A stretch of DNA of 52,896 bases from Candidatus Eisenbacteria bacterium (GTDB lineage Bacteria > Desulfobacterota > Binatia > DP-6). Under the pieces are notes generated by a model. It made no database searches. It had not been told where the DNA came from and worked only from the letters and a program-made list of their open reading frames with translations. The translations under genes and the position numbers were made by a program. Position 1 is the stretch's first letter. Each line of letters starts with the position of its first letter. Positions 18,068 through 27,242 of this stretch are shown here, piece after piece. The stretch is from positions 1 through 52,896 of the forward strand of contig DATJZY010000154.1 in assembly GCA_035577985.1 (NCBI GenBank), in the 5' to 3' direction.

Positions 18068-19516
18068 ATGGCCACGCCCTCCGGCGCGTGGTACCGCCGC
18101 CGGGTCGTGACCCCCACCGCCCGCCGAGCCACGATCGCGGCCCTGGTCGCCCTCGCCGCGTGCGGCCGGAAGGAGGCCCCGCTCGTGACGACTCCGCCGG
18201 GAGCGTCGCGATCGATCGTGCTGCGCGACGTCCGGGTGTTCGATGCGCCGCATGCGACGCTCGCGGCCGGCGCGAGCGACGTCGTCGTCAAGGACGGCAC
18301 GATCGCCGCGATCGCACCGCGCGGCGTCTCGGCGCCCGGCATTCCCGAAGTCGACGGACACGGCGGCGTGCTGCTCCCGGGCCTGGTCGACGTCCATGCC
18401 CACACCGGATCGACGCCCGCGCCGCCCTGGACGGTAGGCGTCCTGCCCGACGTCACCGACAACCTGGGCGCCTTCCTCTACGCCGGCGTCACGACCGTGC
18501 TCGACCTCGGCAATCTCACCCCGGCCGTGTTCGGCGAGCGGACGCGCGTCGCGACGCATGCCGATCTCGGCCCTCGCGTCTACGCCGCCGGTCCCGTCTT
18601 CACCGCCGTCGGCGGACATCCGGCGGAGGTCCTGCGCGCATGGCTCCCGTGGTACCTGCGCTGGTACGTGGTCTCGCGCGCCACGCGCGAGCTGGCGACG
18701 CCCGACGACGGACGGCGAGCGGTCGAGGCGTTGCTCCCGGAGCACCCCGACATCCTGAAGCTCGCCATCGACACGGGCGCGCGCGACGACACCCCGCGGC
18801 TCGACATCGCCACGATCGCGGCCGTCACCGCGGCCGGCCACGCCGGCGGGGTGCGCTCGATCGCGCACATCGGAACCTCGGCGGAAGCCATCGACGCCGT
18901 GCGGGGCGGCGTCGACGCGCTCGCCCACGCACCGTGGCGCGAAGAGATCTCCGACGAGGCCGTCACCGTCATCGCGGCCGAGCGCACACCCGTCGTGGTG
19001 ACCCTCGCCGTGTGGGACGCGTCGGCGCGGGCGCTCAAGCGCGTGGCGGACCTCCTTCCGATCGAGCGGCAACTGGCGCGTCCCGACGTGCTGACGGCGC
19101 TCTTCGCGACGCCACCCCCTCCGACCGACGAGATGGCGGCCTTTGCACGCGTCGCCGCCGCGGCCCACGAGGCCCGGCGCCGCAACGTAGCGAAGCTACG
19201 CGCCGCGGGCGTCGTCGTGCTCGCGGGGAGCGACGGGTGCAACTACGCCCAGTTCCCGGGCGCCGGCTTGCACCTCGAGCTCGCAAAGCTCGTCGACGCC
19301 GGTCTCACCCCGGCCGAGGCGCTGCGTGCCGCGACCTGGGACAACGCCCGCTTTCTCGCCGGCGACGCCGCCGACTACGGCGAGATCGCCGTCGGAAGAC
19401 GCGCCGACCTGCTGCTGGTTGCCGGCGACCCCACGACCAACATCGCCGACCTCGCCAACATCAGCCAGCTCGTCGTCGACGGCACGCTCCTGGAGCGTCA
19501 CGCGCGACCGAACTAG
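18068..19516 (+). CDS. Amidohydrolase family lipoprotein
   Basis: 482 residues. A hydrophobic segment ends in a lipobox (ALVALAAC, Cys32), so the protein is probably membrane-anchored and faces the periplasm. The metal-dependent hydrolase fold is shown by LLPGLVDVHAHTG (H-x-H), the candidate carboxylated Lys in DILKLAID, SIAHIGTS and ALAHAPW (further metal His), VVLAGSDGCN (catalytic Asp) and the closing ADLLLVAGDP beta sandwich. It belongs near the imidazolonepropionase/prolidase-like group; the substrate is unknown. The long N-terminal extension before the hydrophobic part means an internal start such as the GTG at 18104 could be used. Confidence 0.82.
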   Translation: MATPSGAWYRRRVVTPTARRATIAALVALAACGRKEAPLVTTPPGASRSIVLRDVRVFDAPHATLAAGASDVVVKDGTIAAIAPRGVSAPGIPEVDGHGGVLLPGLVDVHAHTGSTPAPPWTVGVLPDVTDNLGAFLYAGVTTVLDLGNLTPAVFGERTRVATHADLGPRVYAAGPVFTAVGGHPAEVLRAWLPWYLRWYVVSRATRELATPDDGRRAVEALLPEHPDILKLAIDTGARDDTPRLDIATIAAVTAAGHAGGVRSIAHIGTSAEAIDAVRGGVDALAHAPWREEISDEAVTVIAAERTPVVVTLAVWDASARALKRVADLLPIERQLARPDVLTALFATPPPPTDEMAAFARVAAAAHEARRRNVAKLRAAGVVVLAGSDGCNYAQFPGAGLHLELAKLVDAGLTPAEALRAATWDNARFLAGDAADYGEIAVGRRADLLLVAGDPTTNIADLANISQLVVDGTLLERHARPN

Positions 19517-19528
19517 TGCCCGGAGTCA

Positions 19529-20701
19529 CTAGGAAGCCGCCGACCGCAGATCCTTCACCCGGTCGGTGCGCTCCCAGGTGAAGTAGTCGCCCTCGGGCAC
19601 GCGGCCGAAGTGGCCGTACGACGCCGTGCGCTGGAAGATGGGCTTCTTCAGGCCCAGCGTCTTGATGATCGACGCCGGCTTCAGGTCGAAGATCTCGCGG
19701 ATGGCCTTCGCGATCTTGTCGTCGGCGACCTGCCCGGTGCCGAACGTGTCGACCAGGACGGAGACCGGCTCGGCGACGCCGATCGCGTATGCAACCTGCA
19801 CCTCGCACTTGGCCGCCAGCTCCGCGGCGACGACGTTCTTCGCGATGTAGCGCGCCATGTACGCCGCGCTCCGGTCGACCTTCGATGGGTCTTTCCCGGA
19901 GAAGGCGCCGCCGCCGTGACGGCCGTAGCCGCCGTACGAGTCGACGATGATCTTGCGGCCGGTGAGCCCGCAGTCGCCCTGCGGGCCGCCGACGACGAAC
20001 TTCCCGGTCGGATTGATGTGGTAGACGGTGTGCTTGTCGAGGAACTCCTGCGGGATGACGCGCTTCACCACGTCGTCGATGACCTCGTTGCGGAGCTTCT
20101 CGTACTTCACCTCGGGCGTGTGCTGCGTCGACACGACGATCGTTCCGGCGCGGTTGAGCTTGCCGTCCTTGTACTCGACGGTCACCTGGCACTTGCCATC
20201 GGGAAGGAGGTACGGCAGCTCGCCCGAACGGCGCGCCTCGGCGAGGCGCTGCCCGATGCGGTGCGCGGTGTAGATGGCGAAGGGCATGTACTCCTTCGTC
20301 TCGTCGCACGCGTAGCCGAACATGAGGCCCTGGTCGCCGGCGCCCTGCTCCTTGTGCAGGCCCTCGCCCTCCGTCACGCCCTGCGAGATGTCCGGCGACT
20401 GGCGCTCGATCGCCGTCACGATGGCGGCGGTGTCGCACGAGAAGCCGGTCTCGGGGGTCGTGTAGCCGATCTCGCGGATGACGCGCTTGGCGATCTCGCC
20501 GAAGTTGAGCCCGTGCGCATTGGTCGTGATTTCACCCGCGATGACGACGAGACCCGTCTTGATGAGCGACTCGCACGCGACGCGGCTGTTGGGGTCCTGC
20601 GCCAGGATGGCGTCGAGGATGGCGTCCGAGATCTGGTCGCAGACCTTGTCGGGATGCCCCTCGTTCACGGACTCGGAGGTGAAGACGTAGTCCTTGAGCA
20701 T
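19529..20701 (-). CDS. metK: S-adenosylmethionine synthase
   Basis: 390 residues, full length. It makes SAM from methionine and ATP. The first domain carries [30 protein letters not shown] is the ATP-binding signature, and the phosphate-loop [19 protein letters not shown] is intact. The C-terminal ASYGHFGR is also conserved. ATG at 20701. Upstream on the minus strand TTGCGA and TAAGGT lie 18 bases apart and may form a weak promoter. No SAM riboswitch was recognised in the 118-base leader. Together with ahcY this gives the methyl-donor cycle. Confidence 0.97.
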   Translation of the reverse strand: MLKDYVFTSESVNEGHPDKVCDQISDAILDAILAQDPNSRVACESLIKTGLVVIAGEITTNAHGLNFGEIAKRVIREIGYTTPETGFSCDTAAIVTAIERQSPDISQGVTEGEGLHKEQGAGDQGLMFGYACDETKEYMPFAIYTAHRIGQRLAEARRSGELPYLLPDGKCQVTVEYKDGKLNRAGTIVVSTQHTPEVKYEKLRNEVIDDVVKRVIPQEFLDKHTVYHINPTGKFVVGGPQGDCGLTGRKIIVDSYGGYGRHGGGAFSGKDPSKVDRSAAYMARYIAKNVVAAELAAKCEVQVAYAIGVAEPVSVLVDTFGTGQVADDKIAKAIREIFDLKPASIIKTLGLKKPIFQRTASYGHFGRVPEGDYFTWERTDRVKDLRSAAS

Positions 20702-20819
20702 AGAGCCGAGGACCTTACCCGAAGCCCGTCCGCCGTCGCAAGCCGCCGGCGCGCGGACGCCCGCCTCGCATTCCGCATGGCCGGCGCCGTCGGCATCGCC
20801 GCGCGCCGGGCCGCCGCGG

Positions 20820-21101
20820 TCACTCCGGCTCGTTGAAGCGGCTCGCCACCAGCGCGCTGATCGCGTCGATCGCGGCGCGGGCCTGCGGCCCCTTCGTCTC
20901 GACGTCGATCGTGCTGCCCTTCTCGGCGGCGAGCATCATGATCCCCATGATGCTGAGCCCGTTCACCGTCTGCCCGTCCTTCGACACCGTCACCTCGGCG
21001 TCGAAGCGCTTCGCTTCCTGCACGAGCAGCACTGCCGCGCGTGCGTGGAGACCCAGCCGGTTCACGATCTCGAGCGTCGCGGTGCAGATCTCCTCGCTCA
21101 C
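20820..21101 (-). CDS. ptsH: HPr family phosphocarrier protein
   Basis: 93 residues from the GTG at 21101, which overlaps the stop of the EIIA gene (GTGA). The phosphorylatable His19 sits in [10 protein letters not shown] and the regulatory serine equivalent to Ser46 is Ser50 in [11 protein letters not shown]. The presence of hprK four genes upstream fits regulation by Ser phosphorylation. It passes phosphate from enzyme I to EIIA proteins. Enzyme I itself is not found in the window; the next gene on the strand is metK. The last gene of the big leftward block. Confidence 0.95.
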   Translation of the reverse strand: MSEEICTATLEIVNRLGLHARAAVLLVQEAKRFDAEVTVSKDGQTVNGLSIMGIMMLAAEKGSTIDVETKGPQARAAIDAISALVASRFNEPE

Positions 21102-21502
21102 GGGCGCCCCGGGCCCGCCGCGGTCGCCCACACGATGTGCTCCTGCCCGTAGCGCGTGAGGAGCTCCGCGAGGCGGCGCGCGTCCGCGTTGCCGCGCGCG
21201 GTCGTCGCCTTGATCAGCATCGGCATGTTGACGCCGGCCACGACCTCCGCCCCCGTCTCGCGCGCGACGGCGAGCGACAGGTTCGTCTGCGTGTCGCCGA
21301 GCATGTCCGTCATGATGACGACGCCGCCGCTGCGCCGCACGCGCTCGACCGCCGCGCGGATGTGGATGCGGATCTCCTCGGGTCGCTCGACGATCGACGT
21401 CGTCACGGCTTCGAACGCTTCGATCGGACCGACCACGCTCTCGAGCGTCGCCAGCGCTTCCTCGCCGATCCGGCCGTGTCCCACCACGACGATCCCGACC
21501 AT
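21098..21502 (-). CDS. PTS mannose-family EIIA component
   Basis: 134 residues, a single EIIA-Man domain. The active His9 is in the opening VVVGHGRIGEE, and MTDMLGDTQTNLSLA plus GVNMPMLIKA match the fold that accepts phosphate from HPr. There are no EIIB, EIIC or EIID genes beside it, so it is probably regulatory rather than part of a sugar transporter. This orphan EIIA between rapZ and ptsH is the usual Deltaproteobacterial arrangement. ATG at 21502; it overlaps ptsH by four bases and lies 53 bases after rapZ. Confidence 0.93.
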   Translation of the reverse strand: MVGIVVVGHGRIGEEALATLESVVGPIEAFEAVTTSIVERPEEIRIHIRAAVERVRRSGGVVIMTDMLGDTQTNLSLAVARETGAEVVAGVNMPMLIKATTARGNADARRLAELLTRYGQEHIVWATAAGPGRP

Positions 21503-21555
21503 GCGTCCCGCTCCTTACTCGACGCCCTCCACGCCAGCAAGCTCGCGCCAGCGCG

Positions 21556-22419
21556 TCATCGGTCGATGTCGCGATGCCGCACGAGCACGCGGGCGCCCGT
21601 GCCCGCGAGCCGCCGTCTCAGCTCTTCCACCAAGACGACGGAGCGATGCCGACCGCCGGTGCACCCGACCGCGATCGTGAGGTAGCTCTTGCCCTCGCGT
21701 CGATAGTGCGGGAGCGAGAACGCGAGCAGGTCCACCACGTGCCGCAGGTACTCCTGCGCGTCGTCACGCCCGAGGACCCAGTCGGCGACCGGTTGGTCGA
21801 GCCCCGTCTTCGGCCGCAGCTCGTCCACGAAGAACGGGTTCGGAAGGAAGCGACAGTCGAAGGCGAGGTCGGCGTCGGTCGGCAGGCCGTACTTGTAACC
21901 GAACGAGACGAGCGACACCGTGAGATCGCGCGTATCGGCGCGCGCGAGCATGTCACGGAAGGCGGCGCGGAGTTCGTGCACCGTGAACGCGCTCGTGTCG
22001 ACGATCCGATCGGCGACCTCCCGCACCTCGCGCAGCGCGTCGCGCTCCCGGCGGATCCCGTCCTCCACGGCGCCGCCGACGGCGGCCGGGTGCGGCCGGC
22101 GGGTCTCGCTGAAGCGACGGACCAAGACCTCGTCGCTCGCTTCGAGATAGATGACCTCGAGGCGGACGCCCGCGCGCCGCAGCTCGTCGAAGGCGGTCTG
22201 GAAGCCCTCGAGGAAGCGCCGCTCGCGCGCGTCGATACCGAGCGCCACCCGATGCACCTCCTCTCGCGACGCCTCCCACAGCTCGATGAAGCGCGGCACG
22301 AGCGCGACCGGCAGGTTGTCGACGCAGTAGAACCCGAGGTCCTCGAGGACACGCAGCGCCGTGCTCTTGCCCGATCCCGACAGGCCGGTCACGACGACGG
22401 CCAGGAGCGGCTCGCTCAT
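21556..22419 (-). CDS. rapZ: RNase adapter protein RapZ
   Basis: 287 residues. The N-terminal P-loop (TGLSGSGKSTALRVLED) binds nucleotide, DLGFYCVDNLP follows as in all family members, and the C-terminal half has FGYKYGLP, DCRFLPNP and GCTGGRHRSVVLVEEL, a phosphofructokinase-like ligand site. In enterobacteria RapZ guides RNase E to the sRNA GlmZ and so controls amino-sugar synthesis; whether that holds here is not known. The ATG overlaps the hprK stop (ATGA). Confidence 0.95.
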   Translation of the reverse strand: MSEPLLAVVVTGLSGSGKSTALRVLEDLGFYCVDNLPVALVPRFIELWEASREEVHRVALGIDARERRFLEGFQTAFDELRRAGVRLEVIYLEASDEVLVRRFSETRRPHPAAVGGAVEDGIRRERDALREVREVADRIVDTSAFTVHELRAAFRDMLARADTRDLTVSLVSFGYKYGLPTDADLAFDCRFLPNPFFVDELRPKTGLDQPVADWVLGRDDAQEYLRHVVDLLAFSLPHYRREGKSYLTIAVGCTGGRHRSVVLVEELRRRLAGTGARVLVRHRDIDR

Positions 22420-23357
22420 CCGGCCTTCCGCTTCGCCCCACCACCCGCGGCCTTGTCGATCCGGGCCGCGAACTCGACTGCGCTGTGCCGGCCACGCGCG
22501 CGCAGGATCCGCTCGCGGGCCGCGGTCTCGATCAGCATCGCCATGCTGCGACCCGGCACGACGGGGATGCGCACGAGCGGGAGCGGTACGTCGAGCAGCG
22601 TATGGATCGTGTCGACCAGCCCCAGGCGATCGGCGTCGTCGCTCCAGTCGATGAGCTCGACGACGAGATCCAGTTGGCGCTCGTCGAGGGTCGCGAGCGT
22701 GCCGAAGAGCGCCTCGACGTCGATCACGCCCAGGCCGCGGATCTCCATGTGGTGCTTCAGCAGGGTCGCCGCGCGGCCGCGCAGGACGGTCGGCGAGATA
22801 CGCCGTACGAGCACGGCGTCGTCCGCGACCAGGCGGTGACCGCGCGACACGAGGTCGAGCGCCGACTCGCTCTTCCCGATGCCGCTGCGACCGAGGATCA
22901 GGATCCCGAGCCCGTGCACCTCGACGAGGTCGGCGTGCATGGTCGTCTCGGGGGCCAGCCGATCCTCGAGCCATGCCGTCACCTGGCGGATGAAGTCGGC
23001 CGTGCGGAGCCCCGACACGATCACCGCGACGCCCATCGCGCCCGCCACCTCCGCGAGCAACGACGGCGCCGGCGTACCGTTGGTCACGGCGAAGCACGCG
23101 ACTCCCGAGCCGACGATGGTCTCGACCCGCTCGTGCGCGAGCGGTGCCGGCAGCGTCTCGAGGAAGCCGACTTCGCTGTTCCCCAGCACCTGCAAGCGAT
23201 CGGGGTGGAGCTGCGGGAGGTAGCCCGCCAGCGCGAGGCCCGGCTGCTGCACGCGCGGTACCGTGATCACGCGTGCGGTGCCCGTCTCTCCTGTGACGAG
23301 CCGGAGCGCCAGGCGCTCGCCCAGGGTCTCCAGCAGCTCGCCGACGGTGACGATCAA
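22416..23357 (-). CDS. hprK: HPr kinase/phosphorylase
   Basis: 313 residues, bifunctional enzyme that adds and removes phosphate on the HPr serine. Walker A is GRSGIGKS (156-163), preceded by His141 in TTMHADLVEVHGLGILILG. The family signature EIRGLGVIDVEALFG is intact. The N-terminal regulatory domain (TVPRVQQPGLALAGY) is complete. The start is TTG at 23357, which overlaps the ptsN stop (TTGA); no ATG or GTG gives the full N-terminus. The 4-base coupling chain ptsN-hprK-rapZ indicates one transcript. Confidence 0.95.
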   Translation of the reverse strand: MIVTVGELLETLGERLALRLVTGETGTARVITVPRVQQPGLALAGYLPQLHPDRLQVLGNSEVGFLETLPAPLAHERVETIVGSGVACFAVTNGTPAPSLLAEVAGAMGVAVIVSGLRTADFIRQVTAWLEDRLAPETTMHADLVEVHGLGILILGRSGIGKSESALDLVSRGHRLVADDAVLVRRISPTVLRGRAATLLKHHMEIRGLGVIDVEALFGTLATLDERQLDLVVELIDWSDDADRLGLVDTIHTLLDVPLPLVRIPVVPGRSMAMLIETAARERILRARGRHSAVEFAARIDKAAGGGAKRKAG

Positions 23358-23815
23358 TACCGCGCGTCCTCGTCCCGGATGATGGTCCAGAGGGCGTTGG
23401 CGTCGGGGGCGGCGAGCAGGCGGGCGCGGAAGTCGGCGTCCTTCAGGAGGCGCGAAATGCGCGCCAGCGCCTTCAAGTGGGCGCCAGCGGAATCCTCGGG
23501 TGCGACCAGGAGGAAGAACAGGTGCGTGGGTTTGCCGTCGAGCGACTGGAAGTCGACGCCGGTCTTGCTGCGGCCGAAAGCCGCGAACACGCGCCGGATG
23601 CCGGGGAGCTTCCCGTGGGGAATGGCGACGCAGTCGCCGAGCGCAGTGCTGTTGAGCCGCTCGCGCTCCTCGAGCGCGCCCACCAGCTTCGCCCGCTCGA
23701 TCTCGGGGTTGCGGCTCGCCACGGCGGAGGCGAGCTCCACCAGCACGTCGGCTTTCGTGCGCGCCGCGAGGTCGGGGAGCACGAGCGACTCGGCGAGGAT
23801 GTCTTCGATCTTCAT
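23354..23815 (-). CDS. ptsN: PTS nitrogen-regulatory EIIA-type protein (PtsN)
   Basis: 153 residues, one EIIA-fructose/Ntr domain. The phosphorylated His67 is in DCVAIPHGKLPGI. The domain continues with VDFQSLDGKPTHLFFLLVAPED and HLKALARISRLLKD, both conserved in PtsN. It takes phosphate from an HPr-like protein and regulates potassium and nitrogen physiology in proteobacteria. It follows hpf with 7 bases between them and overlaps hprK by four. The rpoN-hpf-ptsN order is conserved across Gram-negative bacteria. Confidence 0.94.
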   Translation of the reverse strand: MKIEDILAESLVLPDLAARTKADVLVELASAVASRNPEIERAKLVGALEERERLNSTALGDCVAIPHGKLPGIRRVFAAFGRSKTGVDFQSLDGKPTHLFFLLVAPEDSAGAHLKALARISRLLKDADFRARLLAAPDANALWTIIRDEDARY

Positions 23816-23822
23816 GGGCTGA

Positions 23823-24362
23823 TCAACGTCCCTCCGGTTCGATCAGCCCGTAGTTACCGTCTTTCCGGCGATAAAGCACGGCCAAGGTCTGGGAGGCGGC
23901 ATTGGTGAAGACGAGGAACTCGTCCCCGGTCCGAGCGAGGGTCTCGAGCGCTTCGTCGACCCCCATCGGCTTGGCCGACACGCGGCGCGGGATGACCCGG
24001 GGTCGGCTCGCGGCCCCGCGCGACGGGGCCGCGTCTTCGGCGACCTGCGTGCGCACGGCGGCCGATGGTCCCTTGTGCTCCTTGCGCTTGGCGCGGAGCT
24101 TCTGCGCCTGGTGCTCGAGCTTCTCGACGGCGAGATCGATCGCGGCGTAGAGATCCGTCGTCTCCTCCTTGGCGAACATCGTCACGTGGTCCGCCTGGAG
24201 CGTGACCTCGGCCGCGTGCCGCTCTTTGGCGACGGACAGGATCACGTGCGCGTCGACGGGCCGGCGGAGGTACTTCTTCACCATCCGCTCGAGCTTCTCT
24301 TCGGCGTGGGCGCGAAGCGCGGGTGTCGGGTTCACGTGCCGGAAGGTGACGTTGATCTGCAT
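23823..24362 (-). CDS. hpf: Ribosome hibernation-promoting factor, long form
   Basis: 179 residues. The N-terminal 100 or so residues are the ribosome-binding HPF/RaiA domain (MQINVTFRHVNPTPALRAH, then EVTLQADHVTMFA and DLYAAIDLAVEKLEHQ). A linker rich in Ser, Arg and Ala is followed by a C-terminal dimerisation domain (KPMGVDEALETLARTGDEF, then VLYRRKDGNYGLIEP). The presence of the second domain makes it the long HPF type that forms 100S ribosomes alone. Between rpoN and ptsN. Confidence 0.95.
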   Translation of the reverse strand: MQINVTFRHVNPTPALRAHAEEKLERMVKKYLRRPVDAHVILSVAKERHAAEVTLQADHVTMFAKEETTDLYAAIDLAVEKLEHQAQKLRAKRKEHKGPSAAVRTQVAEDAAPSRGAASRPRVIPRRVSAKPMGVDEALETLARTGDEFLVFTNAASQTLAVLYRRKDGNYGLIEPEGR

Positions 24363-24399
24363 GAAGCCTCCCCAGGCCCCACCCCGACCCTCGCGGTGC

Positions 24400-25878
24400 T
24401 CAGTACACGGCTTTCCGCTTCGACGAGGGCAGGATGCCCATCAGCTCGCGATACTTCGCCACCGTGCGCCGTGCGATGTCAATCTGCTCCTTGGCGAGCA
24501 TCTCGGCGATGTGCTGGTCCGAGAACGGCTTCTTGCCGTCCTCTGCGGCGATGATCGTCCGGATCTTGTCCTTCACGCTCTCGGCCGAGACCTCTTCGCC
24601 GTGACCGCTGCGGAGACTCGACGTGAAGAAGTACTTGAGCTCGAACGTCCCCTGGGGCGTGTGCACGTACTTCCCGGCCGTCGCGCGGCTGACTGTCGAC
24701 TCGTGCATGCCGATGTCGTTCGCCACGTCCTTCAGCACGAGCGGGCGCAGAAAGGCGACGCCCTTCTCGAGGAACTCCATCTGGAACTTCACGATGCTCG
24801 ACGTCACCATGTAGAGCGTGCGCTGGCGCTGGTGGATCGACTTGATGAGCCACGCCGCGGCCCGCATCTTCTCCTGGATGTAGCCGCGGGCCTCGCTCGA
24901 GCCGCCCTGTCCCAGCATCTGCCGGTAGAACGACGAGACGCGCAGGCGCGGCAGCCCGTCCTCGTTGAGCGTGACGACCCACTCCTCGCCCACCTTGTGC
25001 ACGTAGACGTCGGGGGTGACGTAGCGGGTCTCCCCGTCGCCGAAGTCGCGCCCCGGCTTCGGCTCGAGCACGCTGATGATCTTGGTCGCCTCGGAGATCT
25101 GATCGACGGTGACGGCGAGCTCGCGGGCGAGCCGATCGAAGCGGCGGCTCTCGAGCATCGGCAGGTGGTCGCGGACGATCCGGGCCGGCAACGAGTCGTC
25201 GTCGCACCCGAGCTGACGGAGCTGCAGGAGCAGGCACTCCGGCAGGTCGCGAGCGGCCACCCCCGGCGGATCGAACTGCTGGATCCGCCCGAGGACCCGC
25301 TCCACGAGCGCCGTGTCGGGCCACACGTTGGCGAGGAATCCGACCTCGTCGGCCGAGATGGTGAGGTAGCCGTCCTGATCGAGGCTCCCGATGATGAGCG
25401 CGCCGATCTCCTTTTCCGCGTCGCTCATGTCGGACAAGCGGAGCTGCCACATCAAGTGATCGGGCAGCAGGGTGCGCTTCACGAGGATGTTCTCGATCGC
25501 GGGACGGCGGTCGTCGTCGTCGTCGGAGCTCGCCCCCGGCCCCATCGAGCCGTGCATGTCGTTGGAGTAGTTCTCGGCGAACTCCCGCCAGTCGATCTGA
25601 TCGATGCTGGACGCCTGCTCGACCTCGGCGGTGCCGTCGGCCGGCGCCTCGTCGCCGGCCTTGAGACCGTCGACGGTCGGGACCTCGTACTCACCCTCGG
25701 GCGTCTTGTCCTCGAGGTTCTCCTCGAGGACGGGGTTTTCGATGAGCTCCTGGTCGACGAGCGTCTCGAGTTCGGCGCGCGACACCTGCAGGATCTTGAT
25801 GGCCTGCCGGAGCTGCGGCGTCATCACGAGCTGCTGCGTGAGCCGCTGCTGCAGGACGATGCGGGCGTCGTTGGCCAT
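24400..25878 (-). CDS. rpoN: RNA polymerase sigma-54 factor
   Basis: 492 residues. Region I, which contacts activators, is Gln/Leu-rich (RLTQQLVMTPQLRQAIKILQ). An acidic region II (about 50-110) follows. The core-binding domain includes DLPECLLLQLRQL, the DNA-binding HTH contains NDIGMHESTVSRAT, and the C-terminal RpoN box is ARRTVAKYRELMGI, which reads the -24 element. All parts are complete. It recognises -24/-12 promoters with enhancer-binding activators. No activator gene is in the window. Confidence 0.97.
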   Translation of the reverse strand: MANDARIVLQQRLTQQLVMTPQLRQAIKILQVSRAELETLVDQELIENPVLEENLEDKTPEGEYEVPTVDGLKAGDEAPADGTAEVEQASSIDQIDWREFAENYSNDMHGSMGPGASSDDDDDRRPAIENILVKRTLLPDHLMWQLRLSDMSDAEKEIGALIIGSLDQDGYLTISADEVGFLANVWPDTALVERVLGRIQQFDPPGVAARDLPECLLLQLRQLGCDDDSLPARIVRDHLPMLESRRFDRLARELAVTVDQISEATKIISVLEPKPGRDFGDGETRYVTPDVYVHKVGEEWVVTLNEDGLPRLRVSSFYRQMLGQGGSSEARGYIQEKMRAAAWLIKSIHQRQRTLYMVTSSIVKFQMEFLEKGVAFLRPLVLKDVANDIGMHESTVSRATAGKYVHTPQGTFELKYFFTSSLRSGHGEEVSAESVKDKIRTIIAAEDGKKPFSDQHIAEMLAKEQIDIARRTVAKYRELMGILPSSKRKAVY

Positions 25879-25905
25879 CAGACGTTCAGAGCGGGAAGGG
25901 AGCGG

Positions 25906-26643
25906 TCACAGACGGAACTTCTCGCCCAGGTAGATCTCGCGGGCCCGTTGGCTCGTCGCGATCTGCTCGGGGGTGCCCTCTTCGAGCACCGTTCCTTCAT
26001 TCACGATGTACGCGCGATCGCAGATGCCGAGTGTTTCGCGCACGTTGTGATCCGTAATGAGTACTCCGATTCCCCGCTTCTTTAACTGAGACACGATGCC
26101 TTGAATGTCAACCACAGCGATGGGATCGATGCCCGCAAACGGTTCGTCGAGCAGCATGAACGAGGGCGAAATCACGAGCGCACGCGTGATCTCGAGGCGC
26201 CGGCGCTCGCCGCCCGACAGCGACTGCGCCTTCGACTTCGCGAGCTTGGCGATCCCCAGCTCGTCAAGAAGTTGACGCAAACGTTCCTCGCGTTCGACCG
26301 CCGTCAAGTCGAGCGTCTCGAGGATGGCGAGGAGGTTCTCCTCCACGCTGAGCTTGCGAAACACCGACGGCTCCTGCGGCAGGTACCCGATCCCACGACG
26401 CGCGCGCTGGTACATCGGCAGCGGCGTCACGTCGTCGCCGTTCAAATATACGCGTCCCGCGTCGGGCCGCGTGAGACCGACGATCATGTGGAAGCTCGTC
26501 GTCTTGCCGGCGCCGTTCGGACCGAGGAGCCCCACGATCTCGCCGGCGTGGACGTCGATCGTGATCGCATTGACCACACAACGCCCGACGAACGACTTGG
26601 TGAGTCCCTCGGCCCGGAGCAGCGCCCCGGTCGCCACGCTCAC
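25906..26643 (-). CDS. lptB: LPS export ABC transporter ATP-binding protein LptB
   Basis: 245 residues, the ATPase that powers LPS extraction from the inner membrane with LptF, LptG and LptC. Walker A is [10 protein letters not shown], the Q-loop lies in [13 protein letters not shown], the ABC signature is [10 protein letters not shown], Walker B is [13 protein letters not shown] and the switch His is in ITDHNVRE. The GTG start at 26643 overlaps the lptA stop (GTGA). It lies directly before rpoN, the classic arrangement. lptF and lptG are not in the window. Confidence 0.96.
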   Translation of the reverse strand: MSVATGALLRAEGLTKSFVGRCVVNAITIDVHAGEIVGLLGPNGAGKTTSFHMIVGLTRPDAGRVYLNGDDVTPLPMYQRARRGIGYLPQEPSVFRKLSVEENLLAILETLDLTAVEREERLRQLLDELGIAKLAKSKAQSLSGGERRRLEITRALVISPSFMLLDEPFAGIDPIAVVDIQGIVSQLKKRGIGVLITDHNVRETLGICDRAYIVNEGTVLEEGTPEQIATSQRAREIYLGEKFRL

Positions 26644-27242
26644 GGCGCGGGCCCCGGCTTGCCCCCGCCGTCCTTGGTCGGAATCAGCGTCGCCTTCACG
26701 CGCTTCGAGCCGCCCTCGACCACGCTGCGGTTCTGGTCGAGGTAGACCACCACCCGATCGCCGGACACCTCGTTCGGACCGTCGTGCATCACGGGATTCT
26801 CGGTGAGCACGAGCGTCCGGTTCGACTGGTCGAACGTGGCTTTGCCGCCGACCGCCCACCGCGCGCCCTGATCGATCCGCACGTTGCCGCTGGCCACGAT
26901 CGACTGCACTTTCGACGTGCCGGCGTCGCCCAGATCGCTCGCGGCCTTGGCGGCCGACGCCTTCTTGTCGTCGTCGGACTTGGCGAGCGTGATCCGCAGC
27001 TCGTTGCTGCGGACCTTCACCTCGCCCTGCACCGCGAGGACGTCACCCCGATAGACGACCAGGCCGTCCTTGTACTGGTACTCGAGGTTGTCGGCCGTGA
27101 TGGTGATCGGCTCCTTGGATCGCGTGTTTCCGAGCCCGAGAAATCCGCTCTGCGACGTGTCCTCGGCCGCCTCCGCACCGGCGACGCGGCTCGCCGCGAG
27201 CGCGACCAGCACGACGGCCAGCAGGTCACGAGTGCTCGGCAT
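26640..27242 (-). CDS. lptA: LPS transport periplasmic protein LptA
   Basis: 200 residues. A signal peptide ([17 protein letters not shown]) precedes an OstA/LptA beta-jellyroll: [25 protein letters not shown] in family-typical form, then [13 protein letters not shown] and [21 protein letters not shown]. LptA forms the periplasmic bridge that carries LPS between membranes. An insertion rich in Lys, Ala and Asp (around residue 90) is slightly unusual. The ATG at 27242 overlaps lptC by 17 bases. Confidence 0.92.
   Translation of the reverse strand: MPSTRDLLAVVLVALAASRVAGAEAAEDTSQSGFLGLGNTRSKEPITITADNLEYQYKDGLVVYRGDVLAVQGEVKVRSNELRITLAKSDDDKKASAAKAASDLGDAGTSKVQSIVASGNVRIDQGARWAVGGKATFDQSNRTLVLTENPVMHDGPNEVSGDRVVVYLDQNRSVVEGGSKRVKATLIPTKDGGGKPGPAP

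Noticed and set aside
20702..20819. Possible SAM riboswitch before metK and SAH riboswitch before ahcY
   Set aside because: Neither leader shows a core I could match to known SAM or SAH riboswitches; they are short and simply GC-rich.
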